Below are positions 16,856-23,534 of a stretch of DNA of 64,000 bases, one piece after another (position 1 is the first letter of the stretch; each line of letters starts with the position of its first letter). The notes under the pieces were generated by a model, which saw only the letters and a program-made list of their open reading frames with translations, was not told where the DNA came from and made no database searches. The stretch is from assembly GCA_964492875.1 (NCBI GenBank), contig CAZBLD010000008.1:1-64000 (forward strand), given 5' to 3'. The translations under genes were made by a program, and so were the position numbers. The DNA is from JAPLMW01 sp964492875. GTDB lineage: Bacteria > Planctomycetota > Phycisphaerae > Sedimentisphaerales > UBA12454.

Positions 16856-16873
16856 GGTCCGCCAGCGGCGGAC
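16856..16873. repeat. Short GTCCGCC palindrome upstream of dapF
   Basis: GTCCGCC-AGC-GGCGGAC is a perfect inverted repeat in the ~115-bp gap between dapF and the sigma factor gene. It is a minimal version of the TCCGCC family and could also act as the sigma-gene terminator stem, but no T-run follows on the minus strand. Confidence 0.55.
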
Positions 16874-16925
16874 GACTTACTGAATCCTCATTTTACATTC
16901 TTAATTGCTTCTTGTCTATGGGAAA

Positions 16926-17711
16926 TTACTTGACTGAAAACTCTTTTTTGCGGCTATCCATTTGCGCCTTGAGTCTTGCTACTATCGATGAGTGCATCTG
17001 TGAAACCCTCGATTCCGAGAGGTCCAGCGTTGCACCAATTTCCTTCATCGTCATCTCCTCATAGTAGTACAGGACAAGTATAAGTCTTTCGGCCCGCGTC
17101 AGCCCCCTTGTCAGCAGACTTTTCAAATCCCTTTTCTGCGCCTCTACCATCGGGTCCTGGCTCTTTTTGTCCTCGATTATGTCAATTTCACAAATATCAT
17201 TGTCGCCTTCAACGTCAAGATTATTGCTCAAGGACACAAGACCAACAGCGGTGGCATCGCGCTGCAGCCTGTAAAACTCCTCCATATTCATCTCAAGCTC
17301 CTCGGCAACTTCCCGCTCGGTCGGCAGCCTGCCAAGATGAGCCTCAAGCGTTTTTGTCGCATTTCCAAGCTGATGAGCCCGTGCCCTTACAAGACGAGGA
17401 ACCCAGTCCATACTCCGAAGCTCATCGAGGATCGCTCCTCTTATGCGCGGCGTACAATACGTTGCAAACTTGACGCCTCTTTTGGGGTCATAAGCATCTA
17501 TCGCATCCATAAGACCGAATATGCCGGCACTGATTAAATCATCAACATCAACCTTTTCCGGAAGCTTCATATATATCCGCTCGGCAGTGTACTTGACAAT
17601 CGGCAGATAATGCTCAATCAATCTGTTGCGGTTCTCCTCGCAGCGATTCCTGAAAAAATCTTCCCAAAGGGCATCTATATCAACTTCCACAGATTTTTTT
17701 GACGCCGGCAT
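16926..17711 (-). CDS. FliA/WhiG-type alternative sigma factor (sigma-28 family)
   Basis: RNA polymerase sigma factor of group 3. Region 2 reads YTAERIYMKLPEKVDVDDLI, followed by AGIFGLMDAIDAYDPKRGVK and FATYCTPRIRGAILDELRS. Region 3 lies around residues 100-150 (GRLPTEREVAEELEM). Region 4 ends YYYEEMTMKEIGATLDLSES with an HTH (SRVSQMHSS). The length of 261 aa matches FliA. The ATG at 17711 follows a strong GGAGGG. Gene order with the FlhG-like ATPase and a FlgB-like protein points to flagellar or flagellum-derived regulation, though no other flagellar genes are in the window. Confidence 0.92.
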   Translation of the reverse strand: MPASKKSVEVDIDALWEDFFRNRCEENRNRLIEHYLPIVKYTAERIYMKLPEKVDVDDLISAGIFGLMDAIDAYDPKRGVKFATYCTPRIRGAILDELRSMDWVPRLVRARAHQLGNATKTLEAHLGRLPTEREVAEELEMNMEEFYRLQRDATAVGLVSLSNNLDVEGDNDICEIDIIEDKKSQDPMVEAQKRDLKSLLTRGLTRAERLILVLYYYEEMTMKEIGATLDLSESRVSQMHSSIVARLKAQMDSRKKEFSVK

Positions 17712-17761
17712 TTTTGTATCCCTCCAAAAATTCCAAACAGTCCGATAACTCTCAAAACCCT

Positions 17762-17855
17762 GCACCTGTTTACATTGTGGCAGCAAGGCTTGAAAAAACA
17801 CTCAAAGCCGCTTTGACCGGTTTTCAAAATGCTCAATCACGATGTAAATAGGTGC
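17762..17855. repeat. CACCTATTTGCA-type inverted-end element, copy A
   Basis: GCACCTGTTTACATTGTG (17762-17779) and CACGATGTAAATAGGTGC (17838-17855) pair over 18 positions with only G-U style differences. Inside, TTGAAAA with TTTTCAA and GGCTT with AAGCC can also pair. It fills the gap between the flhG-like and sigma genes. Total length is 94 bp, close to copies B and D. Confidence 0.75.
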
Positions 17856-17880
17856 GAGGTATACAGGCTTTAACGGCTTT

Positions 17881-18729
17881 TTAGAAAAACCAGTTAACAA
17901 CTTTTTTGAAAAAACTCTGCCCTGTCGCGCTGTTTACAGGAACCTTACTGAGCTTGGCCGCTATCGCCATCAGGGCCTGTGCAGCAGTACATCTCGGATA
18001 TTCAAGCACCACCAGTCGGCGTTTCCTGACCGCAAGGCTTATATGCTCATCCCTGACAAGAATACCGGCGTGATGAAGCCGAACATCCAGGAACTGACTT
18101 GCCGCCAGCGCAATCTGCCTGTAAACCTTTTTGCCTTCGGTTACACTTTCAGCCATATTCACAAGAAGACTGAATCTGCCGCCATACTGCCTGGCCGCAA
18201 GAGCCTTGAGCAATACATAAACATCTGTTATCGCCGCAGGTTCAGGAGTAGCTACGAGAACGGTGTGGTCGGCAGCCATACAAAACGCCTGCACCGATTT
18301 ACCGATACCTGCAGAAGTATCCACAATAACCACATCGTAGTTATCGGACAAAACCTCCAACGCCCTGACAACCCTCTCTCTGGCAAAATCCGACATACCT
18401 ACAAGCTCCTCAACGCCGGCAAGCCCACACACAATGTCCACACCGCTGCAGACCGGCTGGCAAATCTCCTCAAGACCCCTGCAACCCTTAACGAAATGTG
18501 AAAGGTTGTATTTGCTGTTTACACCAAAAACAATATCAAGATTCGCAAGGCCAAAATCTGCATCAAAAACCGCCACTCTCTTACCAGCTACAGCTAAACA
18601 CACAGCAAGATTTGCCGAAATATTTGTCTTGCCCACGCCCCCTTTACCGCTGGCAACCGCAAGAATCTTCGCTTTCTGACAGTTCTGGGCCGCCAGCCTG
18701 GCAAGCCCCTCAACAGACACTGGCATCAT
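17881..18729 (-). CDS. flhG: MinD/FlhG-like ParA-family ATPase
   Basis: Deviant Walker A ATPase of the MinD/FlhG group, 283 aa from the ATG at 18729 behind GGAGGAAC. Motifs are SGKGGVGKTNISANLA near residue 27, FDADFGLANLDIVFG (Walker A'), and VVIVDTSAGIGKS (Walker B). FlhG proteins control flagellar number and placement. The LANLDIVFG sequence and the adjacent FliA-type sigma gene favour FlhG over division-type MinD. The C-terminal end (SFFKKVVNWFF) is amphipathic and could act as a membrane-targeting helix. A chromosome- or capsule-related ParA role is less likely. Confidence 0.88.
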   Translation of the reverse strand: MMPVSVEGLARLAAQNCQKAKILAVASGKGGVGKTNISANLAVCLAVAGKRVAVFDADFGLANLDIVFGVNSKYNLSHFVKGCRGLEEICQPVCSGVDIVCGLAGVEELVGMSDFARERVVRALEVLSDNYDVVIVDTSAGIGKSVQAFCMAADHTVLVATPEPAAITDVYVLLKALAARQYGGRFSLLVNMAESVTEGKKVYRQIALAASQFLDVRLHHAGILVRDEHISLAVRKRRLVVLEYPRCTAAQALMAIAAKLSKVPVNSATGQSFFKKVVNWFF

Positions 18730-18741
18730 TTGTTCCTCCCT

Positions 18742-18770
18742 GTCCGCCTTCGCCAAGGCTTCGGCGGATA
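18742..18770. repeat. TCCGCC-family palindrome upstream of flhG
   Basis: GTCCGCCTTCGCCAAGGC followed by TTCGGCGGA, immediately upstream of the flhG Shine-Dalgarno. It has the same stem and similar loop as the copies at 11852 and 19630. In the transcript it would form a hairpin a few bases from the ribosome binding site. Confidence 0.7.
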
Positions 18771-18850
18771 AAAAAGATAAACACCGAACCAAAATCCCTT
18801 ATTAAAATTCTACAACTTCTTTATTTCAAAGAAGTTACAATAACTTCTCG

Positions 18851-19288
18851 CTATGCTGTCATCTTGGCTGCTTTTAGCTTGTGCCCCAATAAGGCACAGG
18901 CTGTCCTGTTGTTTATCGTATTTTCACTCAGCCGCTGCCGCTGGAGATGAAGGTATTGGTCAAAATTCTCCTCAAAAAGCCTTCCGGCTGCCATGTCAAC
19001 CTTCAGTTTTATACTCAACCGACCGCCAGACAGGAAACTAACAGAATCATTATCGCACAGAACAAGTCTTCTGTTCCTCTGATGCTCTGAAAGAGCTATG
19101 GAAATTACCTTCGCAAAATCCTCAACATCGACTTGGCGAGGAATGAAACCTGCCGAATGACAATTATTAATATTTTCGAGAATTACTTTATGGCGGACGT
19201 GTGTGAATTGAATGATTTTGACAAGCACTTCATCAATGTTATCACGAACCAAAGATGACAAATCCATTTGTCCGATATTGTTAGTCAA
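18851..19288 (-). CDS. Small protein resembling flagellar rod protein FlgB (tentative)
   Basis: A 145-aa protein of uncertain family. The N-terminal part FTHVRHKVILENINNCHSAG followed by FIPRQVDVEDFAKVISIAL has the layout of the conserved FlgB/FlgC rod-protein motif (NIANxxTPGF then a VDF block). The C-terminal SENTINNRTACALLGHKLKA loosely fits the second rod helix. The Asn-Pro-Gly signature is degenerate (NCHSAGF). It lies between a MerR-like gene and flhG in a cassette with a FliA-type sigma gene, which supports a flagellar link. It may have diverged from a true rod subunit. Confidence 0.45.
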   Translation of the reverse strand: MTNNIGQMDLSSLVRDNIDEVLVKIIQFTHVRHKVILENINNCHSAGFIPRQVDVEDFAKVISIALSEHQRNRRLVLCDNDSVSFLSGGRLSIKLKVDMAAGRLFEENFDQYLHLQRQRLSENTINNRTACALLGHKLKAAKMTA

Positions 19289-19322
19289 GGCTATTTCCCT
19301 ATAATTATTTTTAAAACAAAAA

Positions 19323-19607
19323 TCAGTCGCCGCTTGTTCCGAGTATTTCTCTTATCTGACTCAGCGTCTTTGTTTTCCTAAGTTCAGCTATCCTTGAAAG
19401 TCTTGAGAAAACACTTTCATCATAAAGCCGATGGCCGCCCTCGGTCCATGCGGTTTCCTTTATCAGACCCATAATCGTATAGTTGTGAATTGTCTGACGA
19501 GAATACGGCGTGTAACGCACCACTTCACCGATACGATAAAGCTTTTGAGGAGCAGAAAAGTCATTCCTGCCGCTCTTTGTCAAATTCCATTGCTGCGATT
19601 CAAACAT
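19323..19607 (-). CDS. MerR-type helix-turn-helix protein, DNA-binding domain only
   Basis: A 94-aa protein whose residues ~22-90 form a MerR winged helix: LYRIGEVVRYTPYSRQTIHN, then YTIMGLIKETAWTEGGHRLY, and FSRLSRIAELRKTKTLSQIREIL. It lacks the long dimerisation helix and effector domain of classical MerR proteins, ending just after the DNA-binding unit. It heads the minus-strand cassette with the FlgB-like, FlhG-like and FliA-type genes, so it may regulate that cassette. No ligand-binding site is visible. Confidence 0.85.
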   Translation of the reverse strand: MFESQQWNLTKSGRNDFSAPQKLYRIGEVVRYTPYSRQTIHNYTIMGLIKETAWTEGGHRLYDESVFSRLSRIAELRKTKTLSQIREILGTSGD

Positions 19608-19629
19608 TTCTCAAATCTCTTCAATATTA

Positions 19630-19659
19630 TCCGCCTTCGCTAAAGCTCCGTCGGACAAG
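19630..19659. repeat. TCCGCC-family palindrome upstream of the merR-like gene
   Basis: ATCCGCCTTCGCTAAAGC, then TCCGTCGGACAAG. The left half is identical to the copy at 11852-11868 in the O-antigen ligase gene; the right half has one substitution in the stem. Confidence 0.7.
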
Positions 19660-19711
19660 CCGGTCCTAAAAAAATCAAAAGTCCCTTAAAATCGAATCTC
19701 TGACTTTAAAA

Positions 19712-19747
19712 AATAGCTTTTACGTTTTGTAAAATGTAAAAGCTATT
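19712..19747. repeat. Perfect 12-bp inverted repeat upstream of the merR-like gene
   Basis: AATAGCTTTTAC and GTAAAAGCTATT flank a 12-nt centre (GTTTTGTAAAAT). It could be a regulator-binding dyad or a hairpin. It is about 105 bases upstream of the merR-like gene start. Confidence 0.6.
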
Positions 19748-19883
19748 CTGTCCAACGTCAACAACTTTTTTAAAAAAATTCCCATTTTCTTTTTTGGCTC
19801 GACCGAGGGCTTTGACTAAGCTCAGCCGAATGTCCTCGCCGAAGTCTGCCGTATCTGTATGTCCTGAAAAGAGCTGTCCCAGT

Positions 19884-19974
19884 ACCTATTTGCACTGTAT
19901 ATGGTCAGGTTAAAAGAAGAGTTGAATCAGTTTTGTCTGCAATTTTAAAATTCTCCACCACAATGCAAATAGGT
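19884..19974. repeat. CACCTATTTGCA-type inverted-end element, copy B
   Basis: ACCTATTTGCACTGT (19884-19898) pairs with ACAATGCAAATAGGT (19960-19974), the single difference being a G-U type pair. Length is 91 bp. Confidence 0.75.
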
Positions 19975-20088
19975 GCGGGAAAAATAGAGCTTTTTCGGAC
20001 CTGATTCTGCTCAGATGAAAAACCGCTGGAAATTGCAACTTTTTTTACCAAACTTGCCTATCTTCCACACCGATATAATAAACCCCAC

Positions 20089-20211
20089 ACCTATTTGCAC
20101 CGTGGTTGGGCAGATAAACCCTCACACCAATGGATTGGTGTGAGGGGTAAAAGCTGAACAGAAGTAGCTTTGGCGGCAAATTTTAGATTCACTTGCCATA
20201 TGCAAACAGGT
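20089..20211. repeat. CACCTATTTGCA-type inverted-end element, copy C, with nested palindrome
   Basis: ACCTATTTGCA (20089-20099) pairs with TGCAAACAGGT (20201-20211). At 123 bp it is about 30 bp longer than its relatives, and the excess equals the palindrome CCCTCACACCAAT-GG-ATTGGTGTGAGGG at 20119-20146. Confidence 0.7.
20119..20146. repeat. CACACCAAT palindrome nested in copy C
   Basis: A 13-bp perfect inverted repeat with a 2-base centre. It is related to the CCCCACACCAAA palindromes at 21348/21450 and 29002-29030. Confidence 0.75.
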
Positions 20212-20273
20212 ATAGGGGTAAATATCCTAAAGACGGTGTTTTTATAGTATAAGATGTGCAGTCAAAAGTACTT

Positions 20274-21383
20274 ATGAATAATGCCGAACAGAACAACGAA
20301 GTTTGCGGCCTGGCTAATTCGCTAAACAATGCGAACATAGGTGCCCTGCAGGTCATTGCCCCGCTTGTACAGCAGATTAACTGCTTAGACCTACAGCAAA
20401 TCGGAAAAATCTGCGTGGAACAGATTTCAAAACTTGTCAATGCCAGACTTGCTTCACTGTATATACTTGACGAAATGACTGATATGCTGCACCTCGAAAA
20501 TCACAACCACCCATTCCTCATCAATAATATAGTATCTCTCAATCAGACTAACCTGTCACCTATGATAAAAGCCGTGAAAAGCAAAGAGTTGATTGCCATC
20601 GAAAACATTGAAGACCATAAATCACCGATTATCTCCAAATGCAACCGTAAATTTGCGAAAAATTATCAGTCAAATACCTGCATAATTGCACCGCTTATCT
20701 GCCATAACAGGGTCGTAGGCGTACTGAATCTTGCAGATAAAATCGGCGCTGAAAAATTCAGCAGCGAAGATATCGCCATAATCGAGCTTTTCCGACAACT
20801 TGTAGGCGCCTCAATCGGTAACATTAAACTCTTTGAAAAAACACAACAGCAAGCCAAAACAGATGGTCTGACAGGCCTTATCAACCACAGAACATTCTTT
20901 GAAATCCTTGAAAGAGAACTCCGGCGATGCCAGAGATATGGCGGACAGCTTTCAATTATTATGGCTGATATAGATAACCTCAAACCCATCAACGACAAGT
21001 TCGGACACCGCGCAGGAGATATGGCGATAAAGCGAGTCAGCAGAAAAATCATCGCATGCATTCGAAAAATTGACACTGCCGCAAGATATGGCGGCGATGA
21101 ATTCGCAGTTGTTCTTCCAAATACCGCACTTTCTGATGCTGTCATCGCGGCAGAGAGAATGGTAACCGAAGTTTCTAATTCTCCTATCATCTGGGAAAGA
21201 CAAAAAATCCAGATATCAATCAGTATCGGAATCGGCCAATACGACGGCGAGATGTCCGCAGAGGAAATAACCCATCGCAGCGATGAGGCACTTTATGCTG
21301 CAAAACAGGCAGGCAAAAGTATCATCAAGGTCTTCGAGACGTCAAAACCCCACACCAAAATAAATAACATCACTAAATCCTGA
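20274..21383 (+). CDS. GAF-GGDEF diguanylate cyclase
   Basis: Soluble c-di-GMP synthase. A GAF-type sensory domain spans about residues 40-190 (ISKLVNARLASLYILDEMTD, CIIAPLICHNRVVGVLNLAD). The GGDEF domain spans 200-360, with the active-site motif RYGGDEFAVVLP. An inhibitory-site RxxD (RKID) lies five residues before GGDEF, so product feedback inhibition is expected. No EAL domain or membrane segment is present. The start is uncertain: ATG at 20274 or GTG at 20256, neither with a good Shine-Dalgarno. The 3' end encodes part of one arm of a CCCCACACCAAAAT inverted repeat. Confidence 0.92.
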   Translation: MNNAEQNNEVCGLANSLNNANIGALQVIAPLVQQINCLDLQQIGKICVEQISKLVNARLASLYILDEMTDMLHLENHNHPFLINNIVSLNQTNLSPMIKAVKSKELIAIENIEDHKSPIISKCNRKFAKNYQSNTCIIAPLICHNRVVGVLNLADKIGAEKFSSEDIAIIELFRQLVGASIGNIKLFEKTQQQAKTDGLTGLINHRTFFEILERELRRCQRYGGQLSIIMADIDNLKPINDKFGHRAGDMAIKRVSRKIIACIRKIDTAARYGGDEFAVVLPNTALSDAVIAAERMVTEVSNSPIIWERQKIQISISIGIGQYDGEMSAEEITHRSDEALYAAKQAGKSIIKVFETSKPHTKINNITKS

Positions 21384-21450
21384 GGCTATTTTTGGATGCA
21401 GCCCCCACCAAAAAGACTATAGATTAAATACGTACAATTTTGGTGTGGGG
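21348..21450. repeat. Widely spaced CCCCACACCAAAAT inverted repeat
   Basis: CCCCACACCAAAAT at 21348-21361 is inside the 3' end of the cyclase gene. Its exact complement, ATTTTGGTGTGGGG, lies at 21437-21450 just before rarA. The pair encloses 75 bases that also contain CCCCCACCAAAAA. It could form a cruciform or act as a bidirectional stop, but no T-run is adjacent. Confidence 0.7.
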
Positions 21451-21487
21451 TCGACAAAAGCCTTTATCAGACGGTATAATGGGTTTT

Positions 21488-22933
21488 ATGCCCGAAACAA
21501 GAGATAAAAAGTCGCTTTTTTCAGATATCGAAAAGGCACAACTACAGTCAAATGCGCCGCTTGCAGCAAGAATGAGGCCGGAAAATCTTGAAGAATTCCT
21601 TGGCCAAAGAGATTTCATCGCCCCCGGAAAACTGCTCTACAAAATGCTGCAGGCTCAAACACTCAGCAGCCTTATCTTCTTCGGCCCACCAGGAACAGGC
21701 AAAACCAGCCTGGCTTCTGTCATAGCAAATATGACAAACGCAACATTTTTCTACCTCAGCGCACCAGCTGCCAGCGTCGCGGACATTCGCGAAATACTTA
21801 ACAAGGCAAAGGACAACCTTCTTGCAAAAAACTGTAAAACCGTTCTGTTCATCGACGAAATCCACCGTTTCAACCGTGCCCAGCAGGATGTGCTGCTGGA
21901 CGATGTCGAATCCGGAATAATCATCCTGATTGGCGCTACCGCGGAAAACCCCTACTTTGCTGTAAACTCGCCTCTGATTTCAAGAAGCACTATCTTCGAA
22001 TTCAAGCCGCTTGAAAAGACCGATATTATACAGCTTTTAAAAAAGGCACTGGCCGACAGGAAACGAGGGCTCGGCCAATTAGACATCAAGGCAACAGATG
22101 ACGCTCTCGAATATATAGCCATTATGAGCGATGGAGACGCACGAAAGGCTCTTACAGCCCTTGAAATAGGAGCTATATCCCAGAAAAATGCCGGCGTTGA
22201 GACGATAAAATTCGACCTTGAAATCGCAAAAGAATCCATACAGCAAAAGAGCATCTATTTTGACCCGACAGGCGATACGCACTACGACCTCGCAAGCGCA
22301 CTGCAGAAAAGTATGAGAGGCTCGGACCCAGACGCTACGGTTTACTGGCTGGCAAGGCTTATTGCCGGCGGCGAAGACCCCAGATTTATCGCAAGAAGAA
22401 TCGCAGTCTGTGCGGCCGAAGACGTAGGCAACGCTGACCCTATGGCCACCGTCCTGGCGTCAGCGGCAGTGCAAATATCGGAATTCGTAGGCTTCCCGGA
22501 AGCGCAACTGCCGCTGGCACAAGCCGCTATCTACATCGCCTGCGCACCAAAATCCAACGCCTCAGCAAAAGCTATATGGTCCGCCCTGAGCGACGTCAAA
22601 AACAAAAAAACTATACCCGTACCAAAACACCTCAAAGATTCCCACTACTGGGGAGCTAAAAAACAGGGATACGGAACCGAATACAAATACCCTCATGACC
22701 AGCCTGACGGCTTTGCAGTCCAGGAATACCTGCCAAACAAAAAAACACAATACTATGTCCCCACACCCAGAGGAAAAGAAAAAATTATTATGGATTATTT
22801 ACAAAAGCTCGAAATTCTGATAAAAAAGGAAAAATTGAATGCGAACCCCGTTAGAGACAAGGCGTCAAAGACGCCTGACGGCCGCCAGAGGCGGACTTTT
22901 TCTAACGGGGTAAATCCAGCGGAGGAACACTGA
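21488..22933 (+). CDS. rarA: Replication-associated recombination protein A (RarA/MgsA AAA+ ATPase)
   Basis: Clamp-loader-related AAA+ ATPase acting at stalled replication forks. Walker A is FFGPPGTGKTSLAS, Walker B is VLFIDEIHRFN, and sensor 1 is IILIGATAENP. The C-terminal tetramerisation domain contains SDGDARKALTALE and the PKHLKDSHYWGAKKQGYG block. The start is taken as ATG 21488 (MPETRDKKSLF); ATG 21479 is equally possible. The last ~30 residues (NANPVRDKASKTPDG...SNGVNPAEEH) are not part of the family and come from a 65-bp palindromic element. The stop overlaps the next start (TGATG). Confidence 0.94.
   Translation: MPETRDKKSLFSDIEKAQLQSNAPLAARMRPENLEEFLGQRDFIAPGKLLYKMLQAQTLSSLIFFGPPGTGKTSLASVIANMTNATFFYLSAPAASVADIREILNKAKDNLLAKNCKTVLFIDEIHRFNRAQQDVLLDDVESGIIILIGATAENPYFAVNSPLISRSTIFEFKPLEKTDIIQLLKKALADRKRGLGQLDIKATDDALEYIAIMSDGDARKALTALEIGAISQKNAGVETIKFDLEIAKESIQQKSIYFDPTGDTHYDLASALQKSMRGSDPDATVYWLARLIAGGEDPRFIARRIAVCAAEDVGNADPMATVLASAAVQISEFVGFPEAQLPLAQAAIYIACAPKSNASAKAIWSALSDVKNKKTIPVPKHLKDSHYWGAKKQGYGTEYKYPHDQPDGFAVQEYLPNKKTQYYVPTPRGKEKIIMDYLQKLEILIKKEKLNANPVRDKASKTPDGRQRRTFSNGVNPAEEH
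22846..22910. repeat. 65-bp in-frame palindromic element, rarA copy
   Basis: Outer arms are CCCCGTTAGA (22846-22855) and TCTAACGGGG (22901-22910). The first inner hairpin is GGCGTC-AAA-GACGCC (22861-22875), the second CCGCC-AGA-GGCGG. It encodes NPVRDKASKTPDG and ends SNGV. The nusA copy at 28916 has exactly the same length and frame. Confidence 0.88.
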
Positions 22934-23520
22934 TGACGGACAAGCAGCAGCTGCGGCAGCAGATGAGAGCACAACTGTGCAGATACTCTGCACAGCAACG
23001 CACCGAGATGAGCCAGAATGCATGCAAAAATCTCATCGAAACTTCGGAATTTCGCGATGCGAACACGATAATGGCCTACCTGTCTTTGCCACACGAAGCC
23101 GACACCACACCATTTATCCTGTACGCCTGGCAGCATGCAAAAACCATAGCTGTACCAAAAATCTCCTGGCAGCAGAGACATATGATTCCGGTGCAGATTA
23201 ACTCGCTCGAAACAGGCATCGCCACCGAGGCAGGAGGTCTGAGAAATCCTGTAACCGGTGTACCCGTACCGCTCGAAGATATCGAACTGGTAATAACGCC
23301 GGGCCTGGCTTTCGACAAAAACGGCAACCGGCTTGGAAGAGGCGGCTCTTACTACGACAGATTCTTCCAGCACGAAAAACTGCAAGCCGTAAAATGCGGC
23401 TTTGGATTCTCCGAACAGCTTATACCGGTTGTGCCGACAGTCGAACATGACCAGCCGCTCGATATGCTCGTTACAAATGAAGGCATAACCTATTTCAAAA
23501 ATAAACGACAAACAAAATAA
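22933..23520 (+). CDS. 5-formyltetrahydrofolate cyclo-ligase family protein
   Basis: Cytosolic enzyme that uses ATP to convert 5-formyl-THF to 5,10-methenyl-THF. The 195-aa protein has the N-terminal basic helix (KQQLRQQMRAQL), the MAYLSLPHEADTTPFI block, and the diagnostic C-terminal ITPGLAFDKNGNRLGRGGSY followed by YDRFF. Translation is coupled to rarA by a TGATG overlap, with GGAGG inside the rarA 3' end. Housekeeping one-carbon role; the grouping with rarA probably reflects operon convenience. Confidence 0.92.
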   Translation: MTDKQQLRQQMRAQLCRYSAQQRTEMSQNACKNLIETSEFRDANTIMAYLSLPHEADTTPFILYAWQHAKTIAVPKISWQQRHMIPVQINSLETGIATEAGGLRNPVTGVPVPLEDIELVITPGLAFDKNGNRLGRGGSYYDRFFQHEKLQAVKCGFGFSEQLIPVVPTVEHDQPLDMLVTNEGITYFKNKRQTK

Positions 23521-23534
23521 GGATAAAAAGTAAA

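Larger units (their letters stand above)
19608..20273. other. 666-bp repeat-rich intergenic region with no gene
   Basis: This gap between the divergent merR-like and diguanylate cyclase genes holds no convincing open frame. It contains, in order: a TCCGCC palindrome (19630-19659), a 12-bp perfect inverted repeat (19712-19747), a degenerate GAGGGCTTTGACTAAGCTCAG repeat relative (19798-19845), the B copy (19884-19974) and the C copy (20089-20211) of the CACCTATTTGCA element, the latter with a CACACCAAT palindrome inside. Promoters for both flanking genes should lie here, but none is clear enough to call. Confidence 0.8.

Noticed and set aside
20186..20440. Minus-strand open frame over the start of the diguanylate cyclase gene
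   Set aside because: It is antisense to the GAF domain coding region and overlaps element C; no motif or start signal.
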